From positions 1 through 64,000 of the forward strand of contig CANRJR010000004.1 of the NCBI GenBank assembly GCA_947631005.1: a stretch of 64,000 nt of DNA, written 5' to 3'. Positions within the stretch are counted from its first letter, which is position 1; every line of letters starts with the position of its first letter. Positions 45,230 to 55,800 of the stretch are shown here, piece by piece. The translations under genes were made by a program, and so were the position numbers. This DNA comes from an uncultured Clostridia bacterium (GTDB lineage Bacteria > Bacillota > Clostridia > Christensenellales > Borkfalkiaceae). Under the pieces are notes generated by a model. It had not been told where the DNA came from and did not search any database. It saw only the letters and a list, made by a program, of their open reading frames with translations.

Positions 45230-47200
45230 TCAGCTGAATATCGAGAGGTCGACGGTCATCCAATAGCCGTTGCGGTAGATGGGGTAGGGCTCTTCGCCTT
45301 GGGGCGGGGAAAGCAGGTTCTCCACGGTGAATGTGCGGATATATTCCCGCTGGGTCGAGCCGCCCACGTCGCGCAGTCCCGCATAGCGGACGGTCAGGGT
45401 GATCTCGGTCGAAAGATCCACTTCGCCGAGCGGCAACAGCCAATCGTTGTAGCCGTACGTCGAGAGACGGCGCGCTTCCGCCGTCATCGTCTTTCCTCCG
45501 ACGTTGTAGGTCGCGGTGAACGTAAATTCGGTGAAGTACGACGCTTCGTAGTCGTATTGCAAGTTGATCGGGAAGTTCAAGCGGGGGATCATCCGCACGG
45601 TGGCAGTCCATACGCGGTGAACGGGATCGGGCGTCCAACCCGATTTTACGCTCGGCTGCTGGATCACCGCGCCGCTCCACACTTTCCCGTCTTTGCGCGC
45701 GGTGACGGCGGCGGGGAATTGCCAGAGATCGGAAAGTTCGTAGCCGCCGTTCGCCTCGGTCGCGGCGTTGCCGTTGACCGACGCCGTGGCGTTCTTCAAA
45801 GCGTTCCCCGCGGCGTCGGTGAGGACGAGGCGGTACGAGCAAGGCGCGCTGAACCGATATTGCTCGCACCATTGCCCGCCGAGATAGCGGTAATTCGATT
45901 CGTCCGAATAGACGTATATCTCGTATTCGCTCATGACGTAGTAGTTGTTGAATGTGTCGTCCGCAGTGTCCGCGAGCGGGAACGAACCGTCTTGCGCGAC
46001 GTCCACTTCCGTGGTGATCGTGTCGTAATTATACGGATCGTACGTCTGCACAAATAAGGTCTCGGGGTGGTAGATCATTTCAAACTGCTCGTCCCAAAGG
46101 TAGCCGCGTTCCGCTTCGACGCCCGCAAAGGCGGAGAAATCGTCGCGGGTCAGCCCGTCTTTCCACGTTGCGCGCAGCCATTGCGCGTTGTCGTCCGTTC
46201 TGCTGCGGAGCAAGATCGCTTGCAGCGTTTCGCCCTCTTCGGGCTCAAAAGAGAACGTATAGCAATTATTTTCCCAAGAACCGTAGTTGAACCACGATTG
46301 GAAAATGCGCGCGTTCGTTTGGAGATAGACCGTGTAATTCATCGACAGATCTTCGTTTTCCGTACAGTCGATCGCCGTTTGATATTCTTCGCCCTGTTCG
46401 AAAGAATAGAACGTAAACTCGTTGGAAGCGTCGTACGCGCCTCCCGCGGCGATGTTGACGGAGTAGATCGCTTGGTTCGCCTCTACGATGCGGAGCTCGC
46501 CCCGATAGGAGAGGGGGATCGCCAGCATCGACGTCCAGCCGCGATCGGTTTCGAGACGGTCGTACGGGGTATAGACGTTGCCGCCGCTGTCCTCGGCGTA
46601 AAAACTGCCGAGTTGGTTTACGCGGATGAGGCGATATCCTTTCTCCACGAGATAGACCGAGGAAAAGAGGTACGCCTGTTTGCATTGCGCGTCGGTGAGG
46701 GAGAGATGATAGGGCTCTGCGCCGTCTGCGGTGATTTCGATGCCCTGTTTGAGCTCGTCGCTCGTGAACAGACCCGTGAGGCGGGAATCCGTTTTCGCTT
46801 CGAGGGCTTTGCCCGCGCACGTCCCCGCGATGTTTTCGCCCGCGCCGTAGATCTCGATGCTCACCTCCCGCCGCAACGTCTCGCCGAAGGCGGCGGTCTT
46901 TTCGCAAGAGCCCGTGGCGATGTCTTTCACGGTGACGGGAATGGTGCAGGTCTCGTATTCGGGTGCGGACACGGTGATGAGGAAGTCCCGTTTTTCGGGC
47001 ACGGTGATCACATATTCGCCGTTCCCGCCCGAAACTTCGCCGAACGACGAGGCGACCTCGTATTCGGTCTGCGTTTGGGAGGTGACGGTGAGCCGCACGG
47101 TCGCACCCGTGCCGAGGTCAACATAGTCGCACCCGACGAGCAGAACGCCGAAGGCGAGCGCAAGGATAAAAGAACAAAGAATTTGAATGCTTTTTTTCAT
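45230..47200 (-). CDS. Large lipoprotein of unknown function
   Basis: 656 residues with a lipoprotein signal peptide (lipobox LVGC, lipid-bearing Cys 24). The rest is beta-rich with no catalytic motif I recognise: an N-terminal Ig/carboxypeptidase-regulatory-like segment (about 30-110, FLITVSAPEYETCTIPVTVKD), a central aromatic-rich region, a second small beta segment with ALKNATASVNGNA (about 465-500), and a C-terminal domain ending WMTVDLSIFS. It is last in a four-gene operon after two FtsX-like permeases, 10 bp downstream, so it is probably the extracytoplasmic partner of that complex. Confidence 0.85.
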   Translation of the reverse strand: MKKSIQILCSFILALAFGVLLVGCDYVDLGTGATVRLTVTSQTQTEYEVASSFGEVSGGNGEYVITVPEKRDFLITVSAPEYETCTIPVTVKDIATGSCEKTAAFGETLRREVSIEIYGAGENIAGTCAGKALEAKTDSRLTGLFTSDELKQGIEITADGAEPYHLSLTDAQCKQAYLFSSVYLVEKGYRLIRVNQLGSFYAEDSGGNVYTPYDRLETDRGWTSMLAIPLSYRGELRIVEANQAIYSVNIAAGGAYDASNEFTFYSFEQGEEYQTAIDCTENEDLSMNYTVYLQTNARIFQSWFNYGSWENNCYTFSFEPEEGETLQAILLRSRTDDNAQWLRATWKDGLTRDDFSAFAGVEAERGYLWDEQFEMIYHPETLFVQTYDPYNYDTITTEVDVAQDGSFPLADTADDTFNNYYVMSEYEIYVYSDESNYRYLGGQWCEQYRFSAPCSYRLVLTDAAGNALKNATASVNGNAATEANGGYELSDLWQFPAAVTARKDGKVWSGAVIQQPSVKSGWTPDPVHRVWTATVRMIPRLNFPINLQYDYEASYFTEFTFTATYNVGGKTMTAEARRLSTYGYNDWLLPLGEVDLSTEITLTVRYAGLRDVGGSTQREYIRTFTVENLLSPPQGEEPYPIYRNGYWMTVDLSIFS

Positions 47201-47210
47201 GACCGTCTCC

Positions 47211-48920
47211 TTACTTGTCGTCCGACAAAACTTCCATGATGCCCTTCCGCGTGATCGTTCTGCACGACACGACGGAGAACAGCGTTGCGATGAGGAAGAT
47301 CAACACAAACACGAGGGCGAGCGCGAGGAAGAAGTAGGCGAAATTCAGGTGAAGTGCCGCGCCGAGCAGAGATGCGGCGTCCCCCTTGAAGAGGGCGTCG
47401 AAGCCGAATTTCAGCCCGACCGAGATCCCGCCGCCGAACAAGAGCACCCACGGCAGACTGCGCGCGAAGATGAGCAGGATCTCCACGAAATACAGCTTGG
47501 GGATCACGTTGGTCCGCGCCCCGATCGCCCGCAACATTCCCATATAGTTTTTCCGCACCTCCACCGAGTAATTCACCGAGTTGTAGAGGTTGAGGAGGGT
47601 GGCGAAGAAGATGATGCCGCCAAAGGTGAACATCACGATCATGAGATAGCCGCCCACGGTATTCAAGAGGTGCACGCTGTTGAACGATTCGGGCGCATAG
47701 CCTGCGTCGCTGTAATTTTCCACACCCTCGACCGCCGTCTCATGCCGCGCCGAGATCAGGTTGTTGAACGAGTCCGCCGCGTTGTAATTCTTGCATTGGA
47801 ACAGCACCGTCTCGATGGGGGATTCCGCCAGATAGCGTACGCGGTACAAATAAGAGCCCGAGGTCGTACCGTATGTGAACGCGGGGATGAGCGGGAAGAA
47901 TTTTCCCTCCTGCGCCGCGCGGGCGGCGATTTCGTTCAAAGCGGTGGACGAATAGGTGACGACGGCGTAATCATACTGCCACGACATGCCGTCGGGCTGT
48001 ACCTGTTCCCGCGTGTAGCCGCGCATGGCGGGCGCGTAGGCGTTCACCCCGTTCGCGTCGTACACCGCGGCGTTCGGAAGCCAGATGTGCGCGTCCCCCC
48101 GCGTGATCGTGTTGAGACGGTAATATTCGTCGGAGATGACGCCCACGATGCGGAATCCCGTGATCGCGTTCGCCGTATAGTTGTTCGCCTCGTTCAAAGG
48201 GGAGAAACGGTTGTCGGGATTGCTGTCGTTGTCGAGATAGTACCCCTCATAGATATCGTCGGCACTGCTCGCCGTCGCAAACATGGCTTGCACGTTGAGC
48301 GTAAACGTCTGCCCGATCGCGCTTTGGGGATCGAGGTTGAAGGCGTCGGCGAGAGCTTTCGAGATGACGACTTCGCCCGCCGCGCCCGTAAATCCCTCGC
48401 CCGCAATAAACAGCTTCGCGCCGTTGTTTTCGAGGTCGCTCTCCATGCCGCGGCTCATGTACGCGTCCTTTACGACCTTGACGTTGGCGTTGACCGAGAT
48501 CCCGTCGCGGGGGAGAAGCTGATTATAATTCCGAAGATAGGAGAGTCCGTACGACCGTTCGCCGACGATGAGGTGAGCTTCGTCCGTGTGCATGTCGTAA
48601 TATTCGAAGCGGAGAGCCTCTTCCACCTCTTTCTCCTCGCGTTCCATGAGGGCGGCGCGGTCGCCTGCGCCGAACACGAATTCGCTCGAATTTTCTATGA
48701 CGATCGCCGACTTGTTTTGGACAAAGGGGACGGCGAACGACGCGATGTTGTGCGTCTTGTTGACTTCATGCAAGAGGTCGACGTAAAAGGCGAGCGCGAA
48801 GAAGATGACGGGGATGAGGAGGATGAGCCCGAACGCGATGCCCGTCACAGTGTTCCGCGTGGATTTTTTGCGGCTCTTGATGCTGATCCGTCCGAGACGG
48901 ATATATTCTTTCGCTTTCAT
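47211..48920 (-). CDS. FtsX/MacB-type ABC permease
   Basis: 569 residues. One N-terminal helix after SRKKSTRNTVTGIAFGLILLIP, a large extracytoplasmic domain (about 50-420), then three C-terminal helices with the FtsX-like pattern MVMFTFGGIIFFATLLNLYNSVNYSVEVRKNYMGMLRAIGA. The YSVEVRKNYMGMLRAIGA stretch is the cytoplasmic coupling region typical of the family. It follows the first permease by one base pair without a gap. The pair probably forms a heterodimer driven by the ATPase at 50360. Confidence 0.9.
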   Translation of the reverse strand: MKAKEYIRLGRISIKSRKKSTRNTVTGIAFGLILLIPVIFFALAFYVDLLHEVNKTHNIASFAVPFVQNKSAIVIENSSEFVFGAGDRAALMEREEKEVEEALRFEYYDMHTDEAHLIVGERSYGLSYLRNYNQLLPRDGISVNANVKVVKDAYMSRGMESDLENNGAKLFIAGEGFTGAAGEVVISKALADAFNLDPQSAIGQTFTLNVQAMFATASSADDIYEGYYLDNDSNPDNRFSPLNEANNYTANAITGFRIVGVISDEYYRLNTITRGDAHIWLPNAAVYDANGVNAYAPAMRGYTREQVQPDGMSWQYDYAVVTYSSTALNEIAARAAQEGKFFPLIPAFTYGTTSGSYLYRVRYLAESPIETVLFQCKNYNAADSFNNLISARHETAVEGVENYSDAGYAPESFNSVHLLNTVGGYLMIVMFTFGGIIFFATLLNLYNSVNYSVEVRKNYMGMLRAIGARTNVIPKLYFVEILLIFARSLPWVLLFGGGISVGLKFGFDALFKGDAASLLGAALHLNFAYFFLALALVFVLIFLIATLFSVVSCRTITRKGIMEVLSDDK

Positions 48921-50363
48921 TTATGCCACCTCGCTGATCGTAGTCATAACGTCCTGTTTTGCGATCTTGGTGAGCGCGCTGCGCGAAAAGAGCATCGCAA
49001 ACAGGAAGAACACCACAACGGTGATGATGGGGAGGTAGAACGGGACGGAGACGGTCACCGTGTATTCCAAGCCGAACGTGCCGAACATGGAGGAGAACAG
49101 CGACGTCATTACCGAGAGCACAAAGGGGCGCAGAATGAACAACGCCGCCACGCCGATGAGCACGCCCGCGACGATCTGCAACAGCGATTGATAGGTGACG
49201 ATGCGCTTCACGCCCTTTTGGTTGAGCCCCACCGCCTTCATCAGTCCGATGAATTTGCGGTCTTTATCGACGGAAATGATGATGGTGTTCGCCACGCTTC
49301 CGATAGAGAGCAACAGCACGATGAGGGCGAGAACGGAGACGAGGGCGATGATGACCGTCGACATGAGCATGACCGCCGCCATTTCATCGACAAAGGCGCA
49401 GTAGAAGCGTTCGCTTTCTTCCGCTTTGCCGTCGTAATTGTAGATGCTCGGCTGCATCACGGCGTTCACTTCCTCGGTAAAGCTCTTCATTTCACCGTAC
49501 ACTTTGTTGAAATTGTACGGCGTTGCGGGCGGGCAATACCGCATGGACGCCGAGTTGATCCCGCAGAGAGCTCCGAAATCCGAGAGAAAGCTCTGCTTCC
49601 CTATGATGTAGCCCACGTCAGAGAGCCCCGAATAATAGTCGTCGTCCGTAGCGGTCGTGGCGTACGTGCCCGCCACGGTGTATTCCTTTACGATGACGTT
49701 GCCGTCCAAATAGACCGCAACGGGAACAACGTCGCCGAGCGCAACCGGAATGTCCGCGCTTGCGAGCGCGCGGATCTTCGTGTCGCTCAACCAAAGGAGG
49801 CGTTCGGCTTCGTCGTCCGCCTTCCAAACCCGTCCCGTGAGCAGTTCGCGCTCCGTGGGGGGAAAGCGGAAGTCGGAAAGTTGCGCTTCGTAGACGGAGA
49901 AATTCGAATCGTACATAAACCAACTGTTCGAATCGGTAAAATCGCTTTCCGTGGGCGTGGGTTGTCCGTAGAGGAAGAGAACGCGGAAATCGGGGTAGTC
50001 TTGTTCGCTTACGCCCTGTCTTGCGCCGATGCGGACGGTAAGCTCACCCACGACCTTGCTGTGCTTTTCCACGAGTTCGTCGAACTGCGCGTATTCCTCG
50101 TCGGTAATGCCGTAACTCGTCCAGGAGGAAGACGTACCGTTGGACTTTGATTCGGTGCGGTCGCGGAGCGAGTACGTCGTGCCCGTTTGGTCGAAGATCA
50201 TGCGGTCGACGGCGACCTGGTTCTGGGAGAACGCGATACCGATCAAAAGAAGTGCCATAATGAGCGTGGAGACGACGGCGACGATGATCACCGTGAGCAC
50301 GGTACGGCTCTTGTTGTTCCACAAATTATGGGCGGCGATTTTGAGGGAATCGATTTGTTTCAT
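48921..50363 (-). CDS. FtsX/MacB-type ABC permease
   Basis: 480 residues with the same topology: N-terminal helix (AAHNLWNNKSRTVLTVIIVAVVSTLIM), extracytoplasmic domain (about 50-320), and three C-terminal helices including ALIVLLLSIGSVANTIIISVDKDRKFIGLMKAVGLNQKG, the FtsX coupling segment. It overlaps the ATPase gene by 4 bp and adjoins the second permease. Such permeases transmit mechanical force and act in peptide resistance, lipoprotein release or wall-hydrolase control, and need not carry a substrate through the membrane. Confidence 0.9.
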   Translation of the reverse strand: MKQIDSLKIAAHNLWNNKSRTVLTVIIVAVVSTLIMALLLIGIAFSQNQVAVDRMIFDQTGTTYSLRDRTESKSNGTSSSWTSYGITDEEYAQFDELVEKHSKVVGELTVRIGARQGVSEQDYPDFRVLFLYGQPTPTESDFTDSNSWFMYDSNFSVYEAQLSDFRFPPTERELLTGRVWKADDEAERLLWLSDTKIRALASADIPVALGDVVPVAVYLDGNVIVKEYTVAGTYATTATDDDYYSGLSDVGYIIGKQSFLSDFGALCGINSASMRYCPPATPYNFNKVYGEMKSFTEEVNAVMQPSIYNYDGKAEESERFYCAFVDEMAAVMLMSTVIIALVSVLALIVLLLSIGSVANTIIISVDKDRKFIGLMKAVGLNQKGVKRIVTYQSLLQIVAGVLIGVAALFILRPFVLSVMTSLFSSMFGTFGLEYTVTVSVPFYLPIITVVVFFLFAMLFSRSALTKIAKQDVMTTISEVA

Positions 50364-51073
50364 GCCTCTCCTCCGTCCGCATAGGGATTTTCTCCCTCGG
50401 CGAGCTTGCCGCGCATCTGCGCAACGCCGTCTTTGATGAAGATGATATTGTCGGCGTGCTTGGCGTCCTCGAGGTTATGGGTGACAAGGACGACCGACTT
50501 CCCCATATCGCAGATCTGCCGCAGAAGAGCCATCACCTCCGCGCCGTTTTGGGAGTCGAGGTTGCCCGTCGGCTCGTCGGCGAGCACGAGCTTGGGTTCG
50601 TGCACGAGGGCGCGCGCAATGGAGACGCGCTGTTTTTGCCCGCCCGAGAGTTCGTTCGCCTTTTTCTTGATCTTCTCTTCGAGCCCGAGGTCGGTGAGCA
50701 CCTTGATTGCCCGCGCTTCCCGCTCTTTTTTGCTCATGCCCGCAATGATGAGCGGCATGGCTACGTTGTCGAGCACCGAGAACGTCGGTTCGAGATAGAA
50801 GGATTGGAACACGAATCCCGTCGTCTTGTTGCGGTATTCCGCAAGCGCGTTCTGGCTCATCGAGGTGAGATTCTGTCCGTCCGAGAATACCTCGCCGTCG
50901 GTGGGGGAATCGAGCGCGCCGATGATATTCATGAGCGTCGATTTGCCGCTGCCGCTCTTTCCCAAAATGGCGGTGAATTTTCCGTCCTCGATCGTGATAT
51001 TCACGTCTTTGAGCGCGTGGACTGCACCGTCGCCCTTGCCGTAGATCTTGTTCACATGTTTGAGTTCGATCAT
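50360..51073 (-). CDS. ABC transporter ATPase (MacB/LolD type)
   Basis: 237 residues. Walker A GKSGSGKST, Q-loop FVFQSFYLEPTFSVLDNV, signature LSGGQKQRVSIARAL, Walker B LVLADEPTGNLDS, and H-loop VLVTHNLEDAKHAD. All are textbook for the MacB-LolD-FtsE group that drives FtsX-type permeases. I start at the ATG at 51073 behind AAGGAG; the frame continues upstream 29 codons through the promoter. It is first in the operon. Confidence 0.94.
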   Translation of the reverse strand: MIELKHVNKIYGKGDGAVHALKDVNITIEDGKFTAILGKSGSGKSTLMNIIGALDSPTDGEVFSDGQNLTSMSQNALAEYRNKTTGFVFQSFYLEPTFSVLDNVAMPLIIAGMSKKEREARAIKVLTDLGLEEKIKKKANELSGGQKQRVSIARALVHEPKLVLADEPTGNLDSQNGAEVMALLRQICDMGKSVVLVTHNLEDAKHADNIIFIKDGVAQMRGKLAEGENPYADGGEA

Positions 51074-51115
51074 CTTTCTCTCCTTACACGCGCGTATGCG
51101 CGCAACAATAATTTC

Positions 51116-51144
51116 ATTATAACGGCGGGACGGGGGAATGTCAA
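51116..51144 (-). promoter_or_regulatory. Promoter of the MacB-like operon
   Basis: On the minus strand: TTGACA (51144-51139), 17-bp spacer, TATAAT (51121-51116). The leader has a small inverted repeat GCGCGCATACGCGCG-like. No regulator gene is adjacent. Confidence 0.88.
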
Positions 51145-51229
51145 GCGTTTCATCAAACATTCCCCGCGGGACAGCGGGAGGGGCGCGGCGAGAATTTTTT
51201 CGGGATCGAAAAAAACCTGCCCGAAACGA

Positions 51230-51258
51230 TTGACGAAACCGAAAAAAGCAGGTACAAT
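51230..51258 (+). promoter_or_regulatory. Promoter of prs
   Basis: TTGACG (51230-51235), 17-bp spacer, TACAAT (51253-51258). Confidence 0.85.
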
Positions 51259-51290
51259 ATGTGTCGCAGACACACGGGAGGAAGCGCGAT

Positions 51291-52238
51291 TTGATTACTC
51301 ACGGGAACGAAATCAAGCTGTTTGCGGGCAATTCCAATCTTCCGCTCGCGCGGGCGATTGCCGCGAAGCTCAACACGGAACTCGGCGACATCGAGGTGAC
51401 CAAATTTTCCGACGGAGAGACCTCCGTCCACCTCGGCGAAACGGTGCGCGGACGCGACCTCTTCATCATTCAGTCGACCGCCGCTCCCGTCAACGACAAT
51501 CTCATGGAACTTCTCATCATGATCGACGCCGCCAAGCGCGCTTCGGCGGGCAGAGTGACGGCGGTCATGCCCTACTTCGGGTACGCGCGGCAGGATCGGA
51601 AGGCGCGCTCGCGCGACCCCATCACGGCAAAGCTCGTTGCCGACCTCATCACTTCGGCGGGAGCTGACCGCGTGCTCACCATGGACTTGCACGCCGCCCA
51701 GATCCAAGGGTTTTTCAACATCCCCGTCGATAATCTGCTCGGCGGACCGACGCTCTACAATTATTTTGCCGACAAAGTGGACGAAAATTTCATCGTCGTA
51801 TCGCCCGACGTGGGCAGCGTGAACCGTGCGCGCAAGGTCGCCGAGCGGCTCGGCTGTCCGATGGCGATCATCGACAAACGCCGTCCCCGCGCCAACGTGA
51901 TGGAGGTAATGAACATCATCGGCACGGTCGAGGGGAAGCGGTGTCTGCTCGTCGACGACATGATCGACACGGCGGGTACGATCGTGCAGGGCGCGGAAGC
52001 CCTCGTAAAGGCGGGCGCGCTGGAGATCAAGGCTTGTTGCACGCACGCCGTTCTTTCGGGACCCGCGGTGGAGCGGCTGGCGTCCTCGCCCATCGACGAG
52101 CTCGTCATGCTCGACACCATTCATCTTCCCGAAGAAAAGATGCTTCCGAAGATCAAGATCCTCTCGGTCGCCGATATCTTCGCGGCGGCGATCGAGAACG
52201 TATATCTCGACAGACCGATCAGCAAGATCTACGATTGA
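51291..52238 (+). CDS. prs: Ribose-phosphate pyrophosphokinase (PRPP synthetase)
   Basis: Makes PRPP from ribose 5-phosphate and ATP for nucleotide, histidine and tryptophan synthesis. I start at the UUG at 51291, 8 bases after GGGAGG, which gives 315 residues with the canonical start [19 protein letters not shown]; a GTG at 51261 would put the ribosome site inside the gene. Markers: [25 protein letters not shown] (flexible loop), and the PRPP-binding [11 protein letters not shown]. It is followed by a terminator and then pth. Confidence 0.95.
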   Translation: MITHGNEIKLFAGNSNLPLARAIAAKLNTELGDIEVTKFSDGETSVHLGETVRGRDLFIIQSTAAPVNDNLMELLIMIDAAKRASAGRVTAVMPYFGYARQDRKARSRDPITAKLVADLITSAGADRVLTMDLHAAQIQGFFNIPVDNLLGGPTLYNYFADKVDENFIVVSPDVGSVNRARKVAERLGCPMAIIDKRRPRANVMEVMNIIGTVEGKRCLLVDDMIDTAGTIVQGAEALVKAGALEIKACCTHAVLSGPAVERLASSPIDELVMLDTIHLPEEKMLPKIKILSVADIFAAAIENVYLDRPISKIYD

Positions 52239-52247
52239 CCGACCGTA

Positions 52248-52271
52248 GAGCCGCCCGCGGGCGGCTCTTTT
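52248..52271 (+). terminator. Intrinsic terminator of prs
   Basis: GAGCCGCCC (52248-52256) / GGGCGGCTC (52259-52267) with a 2-base centre, then TTTT. It may be partly read through into pth. Confidence 0.8.
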
Positions 52272-52290
52272 CAACAGCAAGGAGGAGGGC

Positions 52291-52854
52291 ATGTTTCTCA
52301 TCGTCGGGCTCGGAAATCCAGAAACGCAGTACGCCAAAACCTACCATAATCTCGGCTTTCTCGCGGCGGGGGACGTCGCGGAACATCTGCATGCCAAGTT
52401 CAAAAAACGGGAGTGCGAGGCGAGCGTCGCCGAAGGCTACATCGCGGGCGAAAAGGTGATCGTCGCCCGTCCGCTCACCTATATGAACGCCTCGGGACGC
52501 GCCGTAAAACAGCTGCTGCGCAAGTATAAACTCACCGAACGCGAGCTCGCCGTCATCTACGACGATTTTGATCTGCCCAAGGGGCATGTCCGCATCCGAC
52601 CCTCGGGAAGCGCGGGCACGCACAACGGAATGCGGTCGGTCATTGCCGAGATCGGGAGCTCGGATTTCGCGCGTATCCGCATCGGCATTCACGACGACGG
52701 CGGCATTCCGCTCATGAATTATGTCCTCTCGGAGATCCGCAAAGAGGACTATCCGCTCTTCACGGAGGCGTGCGCGCGGGCGGCGCAGGCGGCGGTCGCG
52801 ATCGCCGCGGGCGAGAAGATCGATCTCGTGATGACCAAATACAACAACGCATGA
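52291..52854 (+). CDS. pth: Peptidyl-tRNA hydrolase
   Basis: Releases tRNA from peptidyl-tRNAs dropped by ribosomes. 187 residues. The catalytic His is H19 in YHNLGF. N of PLTYMNASG and D of YDDFDLPKG complete the active site, and GSAGTHNGMRSV is the usual signature. It starts behind AAGGAGG and its stop overlaps the mfd start (ATGA). The pth-mfd order is common in Firmicutes. Confidence 0.96.
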   Translation: MFLIVGLGNPETQYAKTYHNLGFLAAGDVAEHLHAKFKKRECEASVAEGYIAGEKVIVARPLTYMNASGRAVKQLLRKYKLTERELAVIYDDFDLPKGHVRIRPSGSAGTHNGMRSVIAEIGSSDFARIRIGIHDDGGIPLMNYVLSEIRKEDYPLFTEACARAAQAAVAIAAGEKIDLVMTKYNNA

Positions 52855-55800
52855 AGTTTTTCGATTTCGGACAGATCGGAGGGGACTATCCTCTCCTCGG
52901 CGCGGACCTTACTAACGGCGTTCCCGCCGCGGCGTTCGGCGTTTCCGACGCGCATAAATATTTCATCGCCGCCCTCGCAGAGCCGAGGACGGTTTATATT
53001 ACCGCCGACGCGCTCTCGGCGCGGCGTGCGGCGCAGGCGATCGAGGCGATCTCGGGGCGGCGGGTCGCCCTGCTTTCTGGAAAAGACGAGGTGCTCACCT
53101 ATCGGCGCGCCCTCTCCAAAGACGCCCTTTACCGCCGTCTCACCGCCCTCTACGAATGGGAGCGCGGCGCGCACACGCTGGTCGCCGACGTGGAGGCACT
53201 CGTCCAGCTCGCCCCCCGCCGCCTTCCCGTGTTCACGCTTGAAACGGGCAAGGAGACCGACATGCGCGCCCTCGTCGACGCGCTCGCCGCGGCGGGCTAT
53301 ACCCGCGAATATCAGGTGGACGGCAAGGGCGCGTTTTCGGTGCGCGGCGACATCCTCGACATCTATCCCGTCAACTGCGCCCACCCCGTCCGCATCGACT
53401 TTTTCGGCGACGAAGTGGAAGCCATCAAGCCGTACGACGAAACGACCGCCGAACGGTACGCGCAGATCGGGCGCATCGACATCGTAGCGGCGACCGACGT
53501 CGTGCTCGGCGCGGGGGAGTGGGAGAAGATCCGCGCCGTCCTCGAAGAGGAGTGCGCGCACGCGCCGAACGAGACGGCGCGCCTCCGCATGCGCACGATC
53601 GCCGAGGAACTCTCCCAAACGCCCAACGGATTTTTGCTGCCGCTTCTCGAAAATTCGGTCTCGCCGCTCGCGCTGTTTTCGGACGCGCTGTTCGTGTTCG
53701 ACGAATGCAAGCTCATCCGCGACAAGCTCGACGGTCTGTATAAGGAGCACGAAGAGCGTCACCGCGTGCTGTCGGAGGGCGGGGAGGCAATGCGCTTTTC
53801 GCTCAAACAGTATATCCCGCGGGAGGAATTTTCGGGGCTCAAACGCTGTCTTGCCTTGCAGACGTTCGCGGGGGCGATCGGCTTTTTCAACCCGCTCAAA
53901 ATTTACAATTTCACCTGCACGCCCGCGCGGCGGTATCTCAATTCGGTGTCCGACCTCGTGGGGGACGTCCGCGCGTGGAGGAAGTCGGGCTACCGCGTCA
54001 TGATCTGGTGCGGCGACGCTTCGCGCAAACAAAAACTTGCGGATACGCTGTTCGACGAAGGCATTTCCGCGGTCGGTCTGCCCCAAACGCTGCGCGAATT
54101 TGAGGGGGTCGCGCTCCTGCCGTACACCCTCGAAAACGGGTTGATCTTGCACGAGTGCAAGCTCGCCGTCGTCGGGACGAACGACCTTTTCACCAAGGCG
54201 GCGTCGCAAAAGCGCATCAAGCGGCGGCGGGGGGACATGTTCCTCGCGCCCGAAGTGGGCGACTACGCCGTCCACGAGACGCACGGCGTGGGACGGATCA
54301 CGGGGACGAAGAAGATCGAAACGACGGACGGCATCAAGGAATATGTCGCCCTCGAATACCGCGACGGCGACGTGCTGTATGTGCCCGTCGAGCAAATGGA
54401 CGTGCTGTCCAAATACATGGGCGGCGACGATCCCCAGCTCTCCAAGATCGGCGGGGCGGAGTTCGAAAGGGTCAAGGCGCGGGTGCGCGCGTCCCTGCAC
54501 AAAATGGCGTTCGACCTCAAACAGCTCTATGCCGAGCGGCAGGAGAAAAAAGGGTACGTCTTTCCCGCCTATCCCGAGGAGATGGAGGAGTTCGCGGCGG
54601 CGTTTCCCTACGAGGAGACTCCCGACCAGCTGCAATCGCTCGACGAGATCCAAGCCGATATGTGTTCGGACAAGGTGATGGACCGCCTTCTTTGCGGCGA
54701 CGTCGGGTTCGGCAAGACGGAGGTCGCCCTCCGCGCGGCGTATCTGTGCATTCTCGCGGGCAGACAGGCGGCGTTGCTCTGCCCGAGCGTCGTGCTCTCC
54801 GAACAGCATTTCCGCACGGCGGAGGAGCGCATGCGCGACTTCGGCGTACGGGTCGCCTGCCTCAACCGTTTCCGCACCGAGCGCGAACAGCGCGCCGTTC
54901 TTACCGCGCTCGAAAAGGGGGAGGTCGACCTCATCGTCGGCACGCACCGTCTGCTTTCGGACGACGTGAAGTTTCACGACCTCGGACTGCTCGTGCTCGA
55001 CGAGGAGCAACGCTTCGGCGTGGAACATAAGGAAAAGATCAAGTCGGTGAAGCGGACGGTCGACTGTTTGACCATGACGGCGACCCCCATACCGCGCACA
55101 TTGCACCTCTCGCTTTCGGGCATCCGCGACATCTCCACCATCCAGACCCCGCCGCGCGAGCGCATGCCCGTGCAGACCTACGTTGCGGAGGAATCCGAAA
55201 CGCTCATCCGCGACGCCTGCCTGCGCGAGATCGCCCGCGGGGGGCAGATCTTTTTGCTCTACAACCGCGTGCAGACCATTCAGACGTTCACCGAGCGCAT
55301 CCGCGCCATTTTGCCCGAGGCGAGGATCACGCTCGCGCACGGGAGGATGGACAGGAATATGCTCGAAACCAACGTGTTCGGGTTTTACCGCGGGGAGTAC
55401 GACCTCCTCGTCACGACGACCATCATCGAAAACGGCGTCGACCTGCCCAACGCCAACACGCTCATCGTGATCGACGCCGACCGCCTCGGCATCTCCCAGC
55501 TCTACCAACTGCGCGGGCGGGTCGGCAGGGGGGCGCGCCTTGCGCACGCCTATTTCACCTATAAACCCGAGCGGGTCATGACGGAGAACGCCGCCGAGCG
55601 GCTCAAAACCATCATGCAGTTCACCGAGCTCGGTTCGGGATTCCGCATCGCGATGCGCGATCTCGAGATCCGCGGCGCGGGCAATGTGCTCGGCGCGGAG
55701 CAGCACGGGCATATGGATAAGATCGGCTACGAGCTGTACGCGAAGATCCTCAAAGAGGAGCTCACGGGGGAATCCCAACAGAGCGTCGACCTCGACATCC

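Noticed and set aside
47187..50150. A 987-codon plus-strand open frame opposite the two FtsX-type permeases
   Set aside because: The minus-strand permeases show membrane helices and family motifs; the plus product is a His/Arg/Glu-rich mixture typical of shadows.
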